A DNA stretch of 64,000 bases from Microbacterium sorbitolivorans. GTDB lineage: Bacteria; Actinomycetota; Actinomycetes; Actinomycetales; Microbacteriaceae. The notes below the pieces were generated by a model that saw only the letters and a list, made by a program, of their open reading frames with translations, did no database searches and was not told the DNA's origin. Each line of letters opens with the position of its first letter. The stretch's first letter is position 1. Below, piece by piece: positions 16,457 through 26,291 of the stretch. Where the stretch lies: contig NZ_KZ848473.1 of NCBI RefSeq assembly GCF_003327285.1, positions 434,001-498,000 on the forward strand, read 5' to 3'. Both the position numbers and the translations under genes were made by a program.

Positions 16457-17461
16457 ATGAGCGAAGCCCACGTTGAATGGTTCGGCCAGCCGATCGGGGA
16501 GCCTGTCGAGATTCAGGACCCGCGCGAAGACTGGGCTACAACGGGCCGTCGGTGGGAGGAACGCCTCGTGGAGGCGCTCTCACCGCTCCCCGTTCAAGCC
16601 GATCACATCGGATCGACATCGGTGCCGGGCCTCGCTGCCAAGCCGGTCATCGACATGCAGATCCAGGTGCCGGACCTTTTAGATGAAGACGCGTATGTGC
16701 CCGCGTTGGAGCGAATGGGGATGATACTCCGCGCTCGTGGATCCGACTTTCGTTTTCTTCGGCCGCCAGCAGGAAACGAACGCAACGTGCACATCCACGT
16801 GTGCGAGGCCGGCTCCGTCTGGGCGGGGGAACACCTAGCCTTCCGAGATGCGTTGCGCGGAGACGCCGCTCTTGCCGGTGAGTACGAGCGTCTGAAACAC
16901 CGCCTGGCGGCGGCTGCTGATTCGCGCACGGCCTACAACCGCGGCAAAGAATCGTTCATCCGCGAGGTCGTCGCGCGGCATGCGACGCAGAGCATCGTCG
17001 ATCACCGAGGCAATCGACTCGTCGCGCTCACGGAAGCATCAGAGCCAGAACTTGACGCCGCGGCCGCGGCGACGCCGTGTCCACTCGCGCTCATCGTGCT
17101 CATCGACGATGCGACGAACGGCGTGCTGTTCGGCCTGAACACCTGGCGACACGAGTATGAGCTGCCCGGTGGGATGGTCGAACCGGGGGAGAGTCTCATT
17201 GAAGCGGCCCGACGTGAACTCGAGGAAGAGACCGGCATTCGCGTCGACGTCCTTACGCTGGTTGGTTACGCAGAATTCGCACTGACGAACCCGCTGCGTG
17301 ACGAGCTGGGTGCTGTCTATCGCGCAACGGTTTCGGGTGAGCAAGCCTCGGCAAGTGACGAGATGCAGCAATTTCTCTGGAGAACTCCGCTCAGCACCAC
17401 TGGTCACGCCATCTCTGCGCTTGACGACGCAATCGCCGAGTGGGCAACCGGTACTTCCTGA
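16457..17461 (+). CDS. GrpB (UPF0157)-Nudix fusion protein
   Basis: A 334-residue two-domain protein. Residues about 5-175 are a GrpB/UPF0157 nucleotidyltransferase-like domain, with the signature DHIGSTSVPGLAAKPVIDMQ and the later YNRGKESFIREVV. Residues about 190-330 form a Nudix hydrolase with an intact box beginning GGMVEPGESLIEAARRELEE. Both domains also occur singly. The fusion suggests that the GrpB part makes or binds a nucleotide product handled by the Nudix part (inference). The leader is short; GGAG lies only two bases before the ATG, so initiation may be inefficient or leaderless. The third-position GC content looks lower than in the neighbours. Confidence 0.9.
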   Translation: MSEAHVEWFGQPIGEPVEIQDPREDWATTGRRWEERLVEALSPLPVQADHIGSTSVPGLAAKPVIDMQIQVPDLLDEDAYVPALERMGMILRARGSDFRFLRPPAGNERNVHIHVCEAGSVWAGEHLAFRDALRGDAALAGEYERLKHRLAAAADSRTAYNRGKESFIREVVARHATQSIVDHRGNRLVALTEASEPELDAAAAATPCPLALIVLIDDATNGVLFGLNTWRHEYELPGGMVEPGESLIEAARRELEEETGIRVDVLTLVGYAEFALTNPLRDELGAVYRATVSGEQASASDEMQQFLWRTPLSTTGHAISALDDAIAEWATGTS

Positions 17462-17607
17462 TCTCGTCACCAAGCGCCCTCAGCGAGCAGACGCCACGTC
17501 GATCAGACTGCGACGCCAGCATGGTGGCGAATTCTTCCGAGAGCCAATGCCGTGAAGTTTGGGGCGCAGGATCCAGGAGACTCACCTCTTCTGCCCTTGG
17601 CGCGCGC

Positions 17608-19416
17608 CTACCGCGTGTCCCAGCCCGGCGGATCATCCGGATTGAACGGCGGCGGGTCGTGCCAAAGGCTGGGCCGGTCCGCCGCCGGGAGACGCCCGGG
17701 TTCCTTGGGCGAGGGATGCGCCGGTTCCTGGGTCGGGGGAAGCGCCGATTCCTGGGGCGAAGGAGACGCCTGTTCCTGCGGCGGGGCTGGATCGGGTGGT
17801 GGTTCTTCACGGAAGAAGACCCTGCTCGGTGGCTCGGTCTCGTACGTTCGGCCGGTCGGGCTCGTCCACTCGATGACGCCATCGTCGAGCTGCCGCATCC
17901 GCCAATCCGACTGATGCTTCATCACGTGATGCGCCTCACAGAGGCAGGCGAGGTTCGACATCGTCGTACGCCCGCCCTCGGCGAACGCGTGCGTGTGGTC
18001 GATGTCTGCCTTGCGTGCGGGCAGAGTGCACCCCGGGAACCGGCAGGTGATATCCCGCCCGATCAAGGCGCGTTTCTGCCACGCCAGCGGCCGGTAATGG
18101 TCGATCTGTTCGACCTGCCCCGTGTCTGGCCGGTAGAAGAGACGGTCCCATCCCGGTGCCGTTCCCGCGAGGTGGCGGGCGCTGTCGGGTGAGATGAGGG
18201 TGCCGGCATCGAGCCAGGCGGCCCCGTCATCGGGGTCGAGGATCATCGTCGACGGGATCGTCACCTGCACCTCGGCCTGAATGTTCGACAGTGTCGCGTC
18301 GGTGCCGGCCGCATAGAGGTCATGCCCGGTGGGCTCGGCGCCGAGGAGGATGTCGACGAGGACGTCGGTGCGGACCTGATCGAGGGTGCGGTGATCGGTC
18401 GCGGCAGTGAGGGTCGGGTTCGCGGCGGTGGTGGCGCTATCGCTGAAGCCCTGACCGGCTCCAGAGCCGTCCCCGCAGCCGCTGTCAGCAGTGCCCGGAC
18501 TCGCCGCCGCCGAGACCGGCGCATCCGGCAGCGGCGACGTTGCACCGTGCACGCTGGCACCACCCGGCGCACCGGTGTAGTGGTCCGGGGTCGGCGCATC
18601 TGTCGCTCGGCCCACGCCCGACGCACCGCCGTTCAGTGCCGTGCCCGATGCGCCAGCACCCGCCGCCCGCATCGCCCGGCACTTACACGCCTCGACCTCG
18701 CATTCGGCCCCCACGGGGTGCCCGACCTTCCGCCGGTACTGATCCCGCACCCGCGTCCGATCCTGCTTGATCACCTTCGCGAGCTTCGTCGCACGGTCAT
18801 ACACCGCATGCAACTCCAGTGACGGCCCGTAGATGCGCAGATCGCTCATGCCGTCATCGCGGTCGGTGATCGAGACGTACCGGCGCTTCCGCACCAGCGC
18901 GTGCCGCTCCCGCGGCGACATCTCCGCCGCCTCGGCCGCCCGCTTCTTCGCGACCCGCGACAGGTCGCCCGGCGTCATCTCGGCCGCGATCGGCGCCGTC
19001 GCGACATCGAACGCCGCCCGCGCGTCGGGCTCCAGCAGTGACCCGGCCTCGACCACGACGCGTGCGTGTTTCGCCGAGATCGTGCCCTCGCCGAGCGCCG
19101 CGTGCGTCTCGGGATAGTCATGCGTGAGGAGTTCCGCGTCTTCCATCGCGTGCTTCGCCGACGCCGGATGCGTGTGAGTGGCCGCCGCCACTTCCGCGGC
19201 CATCGCCCGGCGGGCGTAGTCGATGCCGTCGGGGTTCGCCGAACGCTCGCCCGCCGCATGCGCGATCGCCGCGAGCTGCGAAAGGGCCGTGGCCTTGAGC
19301 GCCTCAAAACGCGCGATCGCCGCATCAAACCGGGTGGTCGCCTCGACGAGCAGGCCCGCGACCTCGCGCTCTTCGGGGGTGAGCCCCGGGAGCGTGAAAG
19401 CGGCGTTCGTTGTCAT
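17608..19416 (-). CDS. DUF222 and HNH endonuclease domain protein
   Basis: A 602-residue protein of the actinobacterial DUF222/13E12 family. The N-terminal helical DUF222 region (about 1-225) is followed by a Gly/Ser/Ala-rich linker of low complexity (about 250-330). A C-terminal HNH domain follows, with CRFPGCTLPARKADIDHTHA and CLCEAHHVMKHQSDW, which supply the zinc cysteines and the HNH residues. The last 70 residues are Pro/Ser-rich with repeated PSPQE-like units. Such genes are often multicopy in actinobacterial genomes. A role in DNA cleavage is implied by the HNH motif but the biology is unknown. The ATG lacks a ribosome-binding site. Confidence 0.9.
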   Translation of the reverse strand: MTTNAAFTLPGLTPEEREVAGLLVEATTRFDAAIARFEALKATALSQLAAIAHAAGERSANPDGIDYARRAMAAEVAAATHTHPASAKHAMEDAELLTHDYPETHAALGEGTISAKHARVVVEAGSLLEPDARAAFDVATAPIAAEMTPGDLSRVAKKRAAEAAEMSPRERHALVRKRRYVSITDRDDGMSDLRIYGPSLELHAVYDRATKLAKVIKQDRTRVRDQYRRKVGHPVGAECEVEACKCRAMRAAGAGASGTALNGGASGVGRATDAPTPDHYTGAPGGASVHGATSPLPDAPVSAAASPGTADSGCGDGSGAGQGFSDSATTAANPTLTAATDHRTLDQVRTDVLVDILLGAEPTGHDLYAAGTDATLSNIQAEVQVTIPSTMILDPDDGAAWLDAGTLISPDSARHLAGTAPGWDRLFYRPDTGQVEQIDHYRPLAWQKRALIGRDITCRFPGCTLPARKADIDHTHAFAEGGRTTMSNLACLCEAHHVMKHQSDWRMRQLDDGVIEWTSPTGRTYETEPPSRVFFREEPPPDPAPPQEQASPSPQESALPPTQEPAHPSPKEPGRLPAADRPSLWHDPPPFNPDDPPGWDTR

Positions 19417-19466
19417 GTATCCAGGCTAGAAACAACCCCTGACAAACGAACGCCGCCCCAGAAAAA

Positions 19467-19862
19467 CTAGGCCTCGAACGAGTTTACGAGCGAGTGTGCC
19501 GCGCGGTCCAGATAGTCCCACAGCACGTCGCGGTGCATGGGAGAGAGGTCGACCTCGTCGACCGCCGTCCTCATGCACGCCAGCCACCGGTCGCGCGCAT
19601 CGGGATTGACCTTGTACGGCACGTGCCGCATTCGAAGCCTCGGGTGCCCGCGCGTCTCGCTGTACGTCTTCGGGCCGCCCCAGTACTGCTCGAGAAACAG
19701 CAACAGCCGCTCCGCCGCCGGTCCCAGATCCTCCTCCGGGTACATCGGCTTCAGCACCTCGTCGAGCGCCACCTCACGGTAAAACACGTCGACCAGGCGC
19801 TGGAAGGTCGGACGACCGCCCACCTGCTCGTAAAAGGTGGGCGCGTCGTCCGCGAGCGTCAT
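19467..19862 (-). CDS. Truncated hemoglobin, group II (GlbO-like)
   Basis: A 131-residue 2/2 globin. Haem-contact features include [15 protein letters not shown] at the start, [14 protein letters not shown], and [10 protein letters not shown] containing the proximal histidine. The Trp at the end of the G helix (ARDRWLACM) is typical of group II. These proteins bind oxygen, NO or peroxide. The ATG lies one base after the pepN stop, so globin is the second gene of a pepN operon, an association often seen in actinobacteria. Confidence 0.93.
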   Translation of the reverse strand: MTLADDAPTFYEQVGGRPTFQRLVDVFYREVALDEVLKPMYPEEDLGPAAERLLLFLEQYWGGPKTYSETRGHPRLRMRHVPYKVNPDARDRWLACMRTAVDEVDLSPMHRDVLWDYLDRAAHSLVNSFEA

Positions 19863-19863
19863 C

Positions 19864-22419
19864 TCACTCGTCCTCTGCGTCGCGGGCCTGAGCCGTCAGC
19901 GCGCGCTCGACGTCGGCGAGGTTCTCCGCGACGATGCGGCGCAGCGCCGCCGGTGCCTCGGCGTTGTCGGCCAGCCACTGGCGCGTCGTGTCGCGCAGCT
20001 CGACGCTCGCGAGCGGCGTCGGGTAGAGCAGCTCGATTAGGTACGACGCGATCTGGAACGAGCGCTCGTTCCACACCCGCACCACCATGTCGAAGTAGCG
20101 GCCCACGAACTCCGTGAGGTCGCCGCGCGTCGCCGGGTGCACGATGCCCAGCGCCGCCGAACGCAGCACCGTGTTCGGCACATTGTTCGTGTCGACGAGC
20201 TCCGTCCACTCCGCGAGCTTGCTGCCCACGCCCGGAAGCGCCGCACGCGCCTGGGCCGCCATCTCGGCGCCCTTCGACGTGTTGTCGGCTTCGAGCGCCG
20301 CCGCGATCTCGTCGCGCGTGACCTTGCCGCCCGCAGCGAGCGACACGAGAAGCTGCCACGACAGGTCCGCGTCGATCTCGAGCCCGTCCAGCACGATCTC
20401 GCCGCCGCGCAGCGCCGCCACGCGGTCCCAGTGCGCGTCGCGCGACGCCGCCTGCGCGAACGCCGTCGCGAGCTGCAGCTGCATGTCGCTGCCCGCGGCG
20501 GATCCGGTGAGCAGGTTCCAGATACCGTCCGCGACCTGCGCGCGCACGAAGTCGCGCGTTTCCGGATCCGTGTACATGTTCGCGGCCGTCCGCACCTGCG
20601 CGAGCGTCGTGCGGATCGTCGTCGATTCGGTCTCGGATCCGAGACCCGCGAGCACGAGCTGCACGTAGTCACGCGCGGCCATCTCGCCATCGCGCGTCAT
20701 GTCCCATGCCGCGCCCCAGACGAGCGAGCGGGCGAGCGGATCCGCGATCGACGCGACGTGCGAGATCGCCGTCTCGAGGCTCTGCGCGTCGAGGCGAATC
20801 TTCGCGTACGCGAGGTCGCCGTCGTTCAGCAGCACGAGCGCCGGGCGCTGCACTCCGACGAGATCGGCGATCTCCGTGAGGTCACCGTCGATGTCGACCT
20901 CGACCTCGTGCGTGCGCACGAGCGCCCCGCCCTGCAGGTCGTAGAAGCCAATGCCCATGCGGTGCGGGCGGATCGTCGGGTAATCGGCCGGCGCCGTCTG
21001 CAGCACCGCGAAGCGCGTGATCTTGCCGTCAACGTCGGTGTCGATGACCGGCGACAGCGTGTTCACGCCCGCCGTCTCGAGCCACTTCGCACTCCACGAC
21101 TTGAGGTCGCGTCCGCTCGTCGCCTCGAGCTCGACGAGGAGGTCGCTGAGCGTCGTGTTCTGGTAGGCATGCTTGCGGAAGTACGCGCTCACGCCCGCGA
21201 AGAAGGCGTCGATGCCGACGTATGCCGCGAGCTGCTTGAGCAGCGAGCCGCCCTTCGCGTAGGTAATGCCGTCGAAGTTGACCTGCACGTCTTCCAGGTC
21301 GTTGATGCTCGCCACGACGGGGTGCGTCGACGGCAGCTGGTCCTGGCGGTAGGCCCAGGTCTTCTCCATGGCGGCGAAGGTCGTCCAGGCGCCCTCCCAC
21401 TCGGTCGCCTCGGCCGTCGCAATGGTCGACGCCCACTCGGCGAACGACTCGTTGAGCCAGAGGTCGTTCCACCACTTCATCGTGACGAGGTCGCCGAACC
21501 ACATGTGGGCGAGCTCGTGCAGGATCGTGACGACGCGCCGCTCCTTGACGGCGTCGGTCACCTTGCCGCGGAACACGTAGGTCTCGGTGAAGGTCACGCA
21601 GCCCGCATTCTCCATCGCGCCCGCGTTGAACTCCGGCACGAAGAGCTGGTCGTACTTCGCGAACGGGTACGGAACCCCGAACTTCTCCTCGTAGTAGGCG
21701 AAGCCCTGCTTCGTCTTCTCGAAGACGTAGTCGGCGTCCATGTAAGGCCAGAGGCTCTTGCGCGCGAACACGCCGAGCGGAATCGTGCGGCCCTCGCTGT
21801 TCACCAGCTCGTCGCGCACCTCTTCGTAGGGACCCGCCACGAGCGCCGTGATGTATGACGAGATGCGCGGCGTGGGCTCGAAGCCCCACGTTGCCGCCAC
21901 GCCGTCCTCGTGCTCGATCGGCTCGGGGGTCGGCTGGTTCGAGACGACCTTCCAGTTCTTCGGTGCCGAGACCGTGAACTGGAACGTGGCCTTGAGGTCG
22001 GGTTGCTCGAAGACCGCGAACACGCGGCGCGAGTCCGGAACCTCGAACTGCGTGTAGAGGTACACCTCGCCGTCGGCCGGATCCACGAAGCGGTGCAGGC
22101 CCTCGCCCGTGTTCGTGTATTCGCAGTCAGCGTCGATGACGAGCTCGTTGTGCTCGGCCAGGTCGTCGAGGGCGATGCGCGAGTCGGCGAAGACGTCCGC
22201 CGGCGAGAGCTCGCGGCCGTTGAGCGTGACCTCGCGAACGTCGCGCGCGATCAGGTCGATAAACGTCGACGAACCGGGCGTCGCGTCGAACCGCACGACG
22301 CTGCGCGACCCGAACACCTCCTCGCCCTTCGTGAGGTCGAGCGAGACCGCATAGCTGTGGGTGTCGACGACGGCCCGGCGGGCCTCCGCCTCGACGCGGG
22401 TGAGGTTCTCTCCAGGCAC
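19864..22419 (-). CDS. pepN: Aminopeptidase N, M1 family
   Basis: An 851-residue zinc metallo-aminopeptidase that removes N-terminal residues from peptides in the cytosol. The substrate-anchoring motif is GAMENAG. The zinc site is [11 protein letters not shown] with the third ligand Glu in WLNESFAEW. The ERAP1-like C-terminal domain is complete. I chose GTG 22419 ([10 protein letters not shown] follows), which has GGGAG eight bases upstream and fits the usual family start. ATG 22434 and 22488 are in-frame alternatives. It is divergent from the ferrochelatase gene across 182 bases. Confidence 0.95.
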   Translation of the reverse strand: MPGENLTRVEAEARRAVVDTHSYAVSLDLTKGEEVFGSRSVVRFDATPGSSTFIDLIARDVREVTLNGRELSPADVFADSRIALDDLAEHNELVIDADCEYTNTGEGLHRFVDPADGEVYLYTQFEVPDSRRVFAVFEQPDLKATFQFTVSAPKNWKVVSNQPTPEPIEHEDGVAATWGFEPTPRISSYITALVAGPYEEVRDELVNSEGRTIPLGVFARKSLWPYMDADYVFEKTKQGFAYYEEKFGVPYPFAKYDQLFVPEFNAGAMENAGCVTFTETYVFRGKVTDAVKERRVVTILHELAHMWFGDLVTMKWWNDLWLNESFAEWASTIATAEATEWEGAWTTFAAMEKTWAYRQDQLPSTHPVVASINDLEDVQVNFDGITYAKGGSLLKQLAAYVGIDAFFAGVSAYFRKHAYQNTTLSDLLVELEATSGRDLKSWSAKWLETAGVNTLSPVIDTDVDGKITRFAVLQTAPADYPTIRPHRMGIGFYDLQGGALVRTHEVEVDIDGDLTEIADLVGVQRPALVLLNDGDLAYAKIRLDAQSLETAISHVASIADPLARSLVWGAAWDMTRDGEMAARDYVQLVLAGLGSETESTTIRTTLAQVRTAANMYTDPETRDFVRAQVADGIWNLLTGSAAGSDMQLQLATAFAQAASRDAHWDRVAALRGGEIVLDGLEIDADLSWQLLVSLAAGGKVTRDEIAAALEADNTSKGAEMAAQARAALPGVGSKLAEWTELVDTNNVPNTVLRSAALGIVHPATRGDLTEFVGRYFDMVVRVWNERSFQIASYLIELLYPTPLASVELRDTTRQWLADNAEAPAALRRIVAENLADVERALTAQARDAEDE

Positions 22420-22601
22420 TTCGATTGCTCCCATGAGGTTGTCGGGGGGATCCGCTCGCGCACGCGTAGTGCCACGAGCAACCCCCACAGCCTACGTTGC
22501 CGGGGTGTGTCTTTGCCGCGTTGCCGCGCGGGAATGCGCCATCAGCGAACTTTTCTTTGGCTTCACGGAACGGACTTCTACAGAGGTGCGAAGATAAGTC
22601 T

Positions 22602-23795
22602 GTGACTACCGCTGACGTTCCCTTTGCTTCTGCCGCAGCCCGTTCGGGCGAGCCGTTCGTCGAGACGCCGACCGCATACGACGCGATCCTCCTGGCGAGT
22701 TTCGGGGGGCCCGAGGGGCAAGACGACGTCATTCCCTTCCTGCGGAACGTCACGCGCGGCCGCGGCATCCCCGACGAGCGACTCGAGCTCGTGTCGACCC
22801 ATTACCGGTCGTTCGGCGGCGTCAGCCCCATCAACGGCCAGAACCGCGTTCTGCTCGAGGCCCTCGAGGCCGAGATCGCCCGCCGCGGCCTCAACCTTCC
22901 CGTCTACTGGGGCAACCGCAACTGGCACCCGATGATGGACGACGCCGTGACGCGCGCCTACGCCGACGACCACCGCACCGTCCTCGCCCTCGCGACGAGC
23001 GCCTACAGCTCGTACTCGAGCGACCGCCAGTATCGCGAGGACTTCGCCCGCGTTCTCGGATCCGAAGACGGCACCGGTCTCGGCGAGGGCGACGACCCCA
23101 TGACGATCGACAAGATCCGCCTCTTTTTCGACCACCCCGGCTTCGTCGAGCCCTTCTATGAGGGGATCCGCGACGCCATCGGCACCTGGCTGAAGGACGG
23201 CCGCGCGGCGCGCGAGATCCGGATCCTCTTCTCCACCCACTCCGTGCCGATGGGCGACGCGAATAAGTCCGGTCCCCGCGATGCCGAGTTCGGCGAGGGC
23301 GGCGCGTACGTCGCCCAGCACAAGGCCGTCGCCGAGTACCTCATGGCCCGCCTGCGCGACGAGTTCGCCGCCGCCACCGACATCGACTGGTCGCTCGTCT
23401 TCCAGTCGCGCTCCGGCCCGCCGTCGCAGCCCTGGCTCGAGCCCGACATCAACGACGTGATCGCCGAGCTTCCCGGCGAGGGCATCACCGCCGTCGCCGT
23501 CGTGCCCCTCGGCTTCGTCAGCGATCACATGGAGGTGCTCTGGGACCTCGACAACGAGGCCAAGCAGTCGGCCGCCGACGCGGGCCTCGCCTTCGCCCGC
23601 ACCCGCACCCCCGGTGCGCACCCGGCCTTCGTATCTGGCCTCGTCGACCTGATCGAGGAGCGCCTGAACGGCACCCCCGCCTCCGAGCGACCCCACGTGA
23701 CGCCGCTCGGCCCCTGGTACGACGTGTCGCGCCCGGGAAGCGACGAGAACGAGCGCCTCGGCTTCCGGCCCGCGGCCGCCGGCCTCGCCCCCTGA
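22602..23795 (+). CDS. hemH: Coproporphyrin III ferrochelatase
   Basis: A 397-residue class II chelatase that inserts Fe(II). In actinobacteria the substrate is coproporphyrin III and the name cpfC also applies. Features are LLASFGGPEGQDDVIPFLRN at the start, GGVSPINGQNRVLLEAL, the catalytic-region histidines in WGNRNWHPMMDD and STHSVPM, and FVSDHMEVLWDLDNEA near the end. GTG 22602 is used because the frame upstream looks non-coding. A long open extension to 22497 is unlikely. No ribosome-binding site is obvious. It is followed on the same strand by rpiB. Confidence 0.94.
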   Translation: MTTADVPFASAAARSGEPFVETPTAYDAILLASFGGPEGQDDVIPFLRNVTRGRGIPDERLELVSTHYRSFGGVSPINGQNRVLLEALEAEIARRGLNLPVYWGNRNWHPMMDDAVTRAYADDHRTVLALATSAYSSYSSDRQYREDFARVLGSEDGTGLGEGDDPMTIDKIRLFFDHPGFVEPFYEGIRDAIGTWLKDGRAAREIRILFSTHSVPMGDANKSGPRDAEFGEGGAYVAQHKAVAEYLMARLRDEFAAATDIDWSLVFQSRSGPPSQPWLEPDINDVIAELPGEGITAVAVVPLGFVSDHMEVLWDLDNEAKQSAADAGLAFARTRTPGAHPAFVSGLVDLIEERLNGTPASERPHVTPLGPWYDVSRPGSDENERLGFRPAAAGLAP

Positions 23796-23830
23796 GCGGG
23801 CCGCGCCGGGCACGCTCTAAGCTCGTAGTC

Positions 23831-24328
23831 ATGCGTATTCACATCGCCACCGACCACGCCGGCTTCGAGTTCTCGGCCGAGCTGCAGCAGCACCTCATCG
23901 AGGCCGGCCACGAGGTCGTCGACCACGGCCCCGTCGCGTACGAGGCCCTCGACGACTACCCCGCCTTCTGCATCCGCGCCGCCGAGGCCGTCGTCGCCGA
24001 CCAGCGTTCGGGCGTCGAGTCGCTCGGCGTCGTCTTCGGCGGATCCGGAAACGGCGAGCAGATCGCCGCGAACAAGGTCGAGGGCGTCCGCGCCGCGCTC
24101 GTGTGGAACCTGTCGACCGCAGAGCTTGCCCGTCAGCACAACGACGCGAACGTGATCTCGATCGGCGCGCGCCAGCACAGCGTCGACGAGGTCTTCTCGT
24201 TCGTCGACGCCTTCATCGCCGAGCCCTTCTCGGGCGACGAGCGCCACGCCCGCCGCATCGCCCAGGTCGGCGCCTACGAGACCGACGGAACCCTCGTCGA
24301 CACCCCGGCCCCGCGCGTTCGCTCGTAA
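23831..24328 (+). CDS. rpiB: Ribose-5-phosphate isomerase B
   Basis: A 165-residue RpiB/LacAB sugar-phosphate isomerase linking ribulose-5-phosphate and ribose-5-phosphate in the pentose phosphate pathway. Motifs are IATDHAGFEFS, VVDHGP, and the anion-hole loop VVFGGSGNGEQIAANKV. Actinobacterial RpiBs use a Glu in place of the E. coli catalytic Cys, and the GSGNGEQ loop fits that type. Two bases separate it from nei, so they form one unit. Confidence 0.95.
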   Translation: MRIHIATDHAGFEFSAELQQHLIEAGHEVVDHGPVAYEALDDYPAFCIRAAEAVVADQRSGVESLGVVFGGSGNGEQIAANKVEGVRAALVWNLSTAELARQHNDANVISIGARQHSVDEVFSFVDAFIAEPFSGDERHARRIAQVGAYETDGTLVDTPAPRVRS

Positions 24329-24330
24329 TC

Positions 24331-25320
24331 GTGCCCGAGGGTCACTCCGTCCACCGCATCACGCGGCAGTTTGATCGCAATTTCGTCGGCCGGCAGATCG
24401 CCGTCTCGAGCCCGCAGGGCCGCTTCGCCGACGGCGCCGCCGTGCTCGACGGGCGCGTCATGACGCGCGCCATGGCCGTCGGCAAGCAGATGTTCCTCGA
24501 GTTCGAGGGCGAGCTGTGGCTGCGCGTGCACCTCGGTCTCTACGGCGCCTGGGACTTCGCGGGTGAGATCCTCGTGGATCCGACGATCGCCTCCGCGAAC
24601 GGGCGCATGGGGCAGACGAACCAGCGCGGCACGGATCCGATCTTCGACGACGCGGGGGAGAACTCGCTCGCCTCGATCGGCGCGCCCCGCAAGACGCGCG
24701 GGCATGTGCGCATGTCTGAGCAGACGCGCGGACTCGCAGACGACGACCTCGAGTGGCCGCCGCCCGTCGTCGGTCAGGTGCGCGCGCGCCTCATGACCGC
24801 ACAGACCTGCGCCGACCTCCGCGGCCCGACCGCCTGCGCCGTCGAAACCCCCGACGAGGTGCAGAAGGTTCTCGATCGCCTGGGCCCGGATCCGCTGGTC
24901 GGCGACCCCGCGGAAAACGAGGAACGCTTCGTCGCCGCGGTGCGGCGCCGCAAGGTCGCGATCGGTCAGCTCCTGATGGATCAGGCCGTCGTGAGCGGCA
25001 TCGGCAACGTCTACCGCGCCGAGATGCTCTTCCGGGCGGGGATCGATCCGCACACCCCCGGCAACGTGATCCCCGAGGAGCTCGTGCGCGGGCTGTGGCG
25101 CGACTGGGTCGAGCTGCTGCGCATCGGCGTCGAGACCGGCCAGATGATGACGATGGACGGGCTCACGGGCGACGCCTGGCGCCAGGCCATGGCCAGCCGC
25201 GACGACCGGCACTGGGTCTACCACCGCGCGGGGCTGCCGTGCCGCGTGTGCAGCACCGAGATCCTGCTCGAGGAGATGCAGGCCCGCAAGCTCTACTGGT
25301 GCCCGAGCTGCCAGAAGTAA
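24331..25320 (+). CDS. DNA glycosylase/AP lyase of the Fpg/Nei family
   Basis: A 329-residue base-excision repair enzyme. The start is GTG 24331, placing the catalytic Pro-Glu directly after the initiator (PEGHSVHRI). The helix-two-turn-helix segment reads QLLMDQAVVSGIGNVYRAEMLFRAGIDP. The C-terminal zinc finger has CRVC and CPSC pairs. PEGHS and the overall length fit the actinobacterial Nei branch (oxidised pyrimidines) better than Fpg/MutM (8-oxoguanine), but the substrate is inferred. It is the last gene of the unit and is followed by a strong terminator. Confidence 0.93.
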   Translation: MPEGHSVHRITRQFDRNFVGRQIAVSSPQGRFADGAAVLDGRVMTRAMAVGKQMFLEFEGELWLRVHLGLYGAWDFAGEILVDPTIASANGRMGQTNQRGTDPIFDDAGENSLASIGAPRKTRGHVRMSEQTRGLADDDLEWPPPVVGQVRARLMTAQTCADLRGPTACAVETPDEVQKVLDRLGPDPLVGDPAENEERFVAAVRRRKVAIGQLLMDQAVVSGIGNVYRAEMLFRAGIDPHTPGNVIPEELVRGLWRDWVELLRIGVETGQMMTMDGLTGDAWRQAMASRDDRHWVYHRAGLPCRVCSTEILLEEMQARKLYWCPSCQK

Positions 25321-25324
25321 CGCG

Positions 25325-25354
25325 AAAGGCCCGGAGCAATCGCTCCGGGCCTTT
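25325..25354. terminator. Bidirectional terminator
   Basis: A perfect 13-bp stem, AAAGGCCCGGAGC, with loop AATC ends in CCTTTG on the plus strand and in CCTTTC on the minus strand. It serves the convergent nei and dps genes. Confidence 0.88.
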
Positions 25355-25370
25355 GACGTGTCGTAGCTAC

Positions 25371-25850
25371 TTACTCGGCGATGTGCGAGAAGAGGAACCA
25401 GCGGTCCTTCTCGAGGCCGGCCTTGATGCCGATGACGGTGTCCTGGCTGGTGAGGTCGGTCTCGTCGAGGCCCTCGATCGCGGCGTCAAGGTCGGCGACG
25501 ATCGCGTCGATGTCGGCGATGATGCCCTTGATCACGTCGGTCGACTGCGCGAAGCCCGCAGGGGCGCCGGTGGCCGGAACCTTCTCGGCGACGCGCTGCG
25601 CGCGGGCGTCGATCGGCAGACCCAGGGCGACGATGCGCTCGGCGGCCTCGTCGGCCCACTCGCCAGCGTGCTCAACGACGGTGTCGAGGAACTCGTGCAC
25701 ACCGATGAAGTTGGCGCCGCGGACGTGCCAGTGGGCCTGCTTGCCGTTGAGGGTCAGGGCCTGCAGTCCGAGCACGACGGGGGAGAGGAACTGCGAGGTG
25801 CTCGACGCGGCGGTGGCGGTGGAAGCGGTGGTTGCGATGGTGGTGGTCAT
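25371..25850 (-). CDS. dps: Dps family ferritin-like DNA-protection protein
   Basis: A 159-residue miniferritin that stores iron and uses hydrogen peroxide to oxidise Fe(II), protecting DNA. The inter-subunit ferroxidase ligands are visible in KQAHWHVRGANFIGVHEFLD and EHAGEWADEAAERI. The N-terminal 20 residues are Thr/Ala-rich and could contact DNA. GGGGATTTCAG precedes the ATG. The leader of about 120 bases contains two DtxR/IdeR-like boxes (25932-25987), pointing to iron-dependent control. Confidence 0.94.
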   Translation of the reverse strand: MTTTIATTASTATAASSTSQFLSPVVLGLQALTLNGKQAHWHVRGANFIGVHEFLDTVVEHAGEWADEAAERIVALGLPIDARAQRVAEKVPATGAPAGFAQSTDVIKGIIADIDAIVADLDAAIEGLDETDLTSQDTVIGIKAGLEKDRWFLFSHIAE

Positions 25851-25931
25851 CTGAAATCCCCTTCGTGAGATGTGGGAGAGGTTCTCCCTCTGATGACAAC
25901 AACGCTAACCCCCATTTTCATCCCGCACAAG

Positions 25932-25987
25932 CAAGGTGAGCCTGCACTGAATATGCCTCTGATCAGGAGAAAGTAAGCCTTGCCTAA
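25932..25987 (-). promoter_or_regulatory. Two DtxR/IdeR-like iron boxes upstream of dps
   Basis: On the minus strand TTAGGCAAGGCTTACTTTC (25987-25969) and TCAGTGCAGGCTCACCTTG (25950-25932) each match about 13 of 19 positions of the iron-box consensus TTAGGTTAGGCTAACCTAA. They share the AGGCT core and AGGCT(C/T)ACCT-like half-sites. Their centres are about 37 bp apart, upstream of dps. Confidence 0.65.
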
Positions 25988-26075
25988 TTCGATGCCGCCA
26001 CCGTTTGACGCGCCCGGGAAGTGTCGCGTTTGGGAAACTCGGCGTGAGTTCGGCTATCGTAGGGGAGTCCCATCC

Positions 26076-26149
26076 GGGGATGTAGCTCAATGGTAGAGCC
26101 CCAGTCTTCCAAACTGGTCACGCGAGTTCGATTCTCGTCATCCCCTCCA
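26076..26149 (+). tRNA. tRNA-Gly (TCC)
   Basis: The acceptor stem GGGGATG/CATCCCC, the D-arm GTAGCTCAATGGTAGAGC, the anticodon stem CCAGT/ACTGG with loop CTTCCAA (anticodon TCC), and a T-arm with GTTCGATTC form a normal cloverleaf. CCA is encoded at 26147-26149. Confidence 0.97.
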
Positions 26150-26156
26150 CATAGAT

Positions 26157-26184
26157 AAAACCCTCGTGATCCGCGAGGGTTTTG
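26157..26184 (+). terminator. Terminator after tRNA-Gly
   Basis: The stem AAAACCCTCG/CGAGGGTTTT ends in a T run (GGGTTTTGTC), a classical intrinsic terminator. Confidence 0.9.
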
Positions 26185-26291
26185 TCATCCGTACGCCCCG
26201 CCGCCACGCCCGGTATCCCGTGTCGGGCCACACAGGGAAACTCGGTTAGACTCGACGAGGCCGTTTTGTGTTCCCTTCTATAGGGAATCCA

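Noticed and set aside
17608..19416. DUF222-HNH gene as a homing endonuclease in an intron or intein
   Set aside because: No interrupted host gene or splicing motifs surround it. The family is usually free-standing in actinobacteria.
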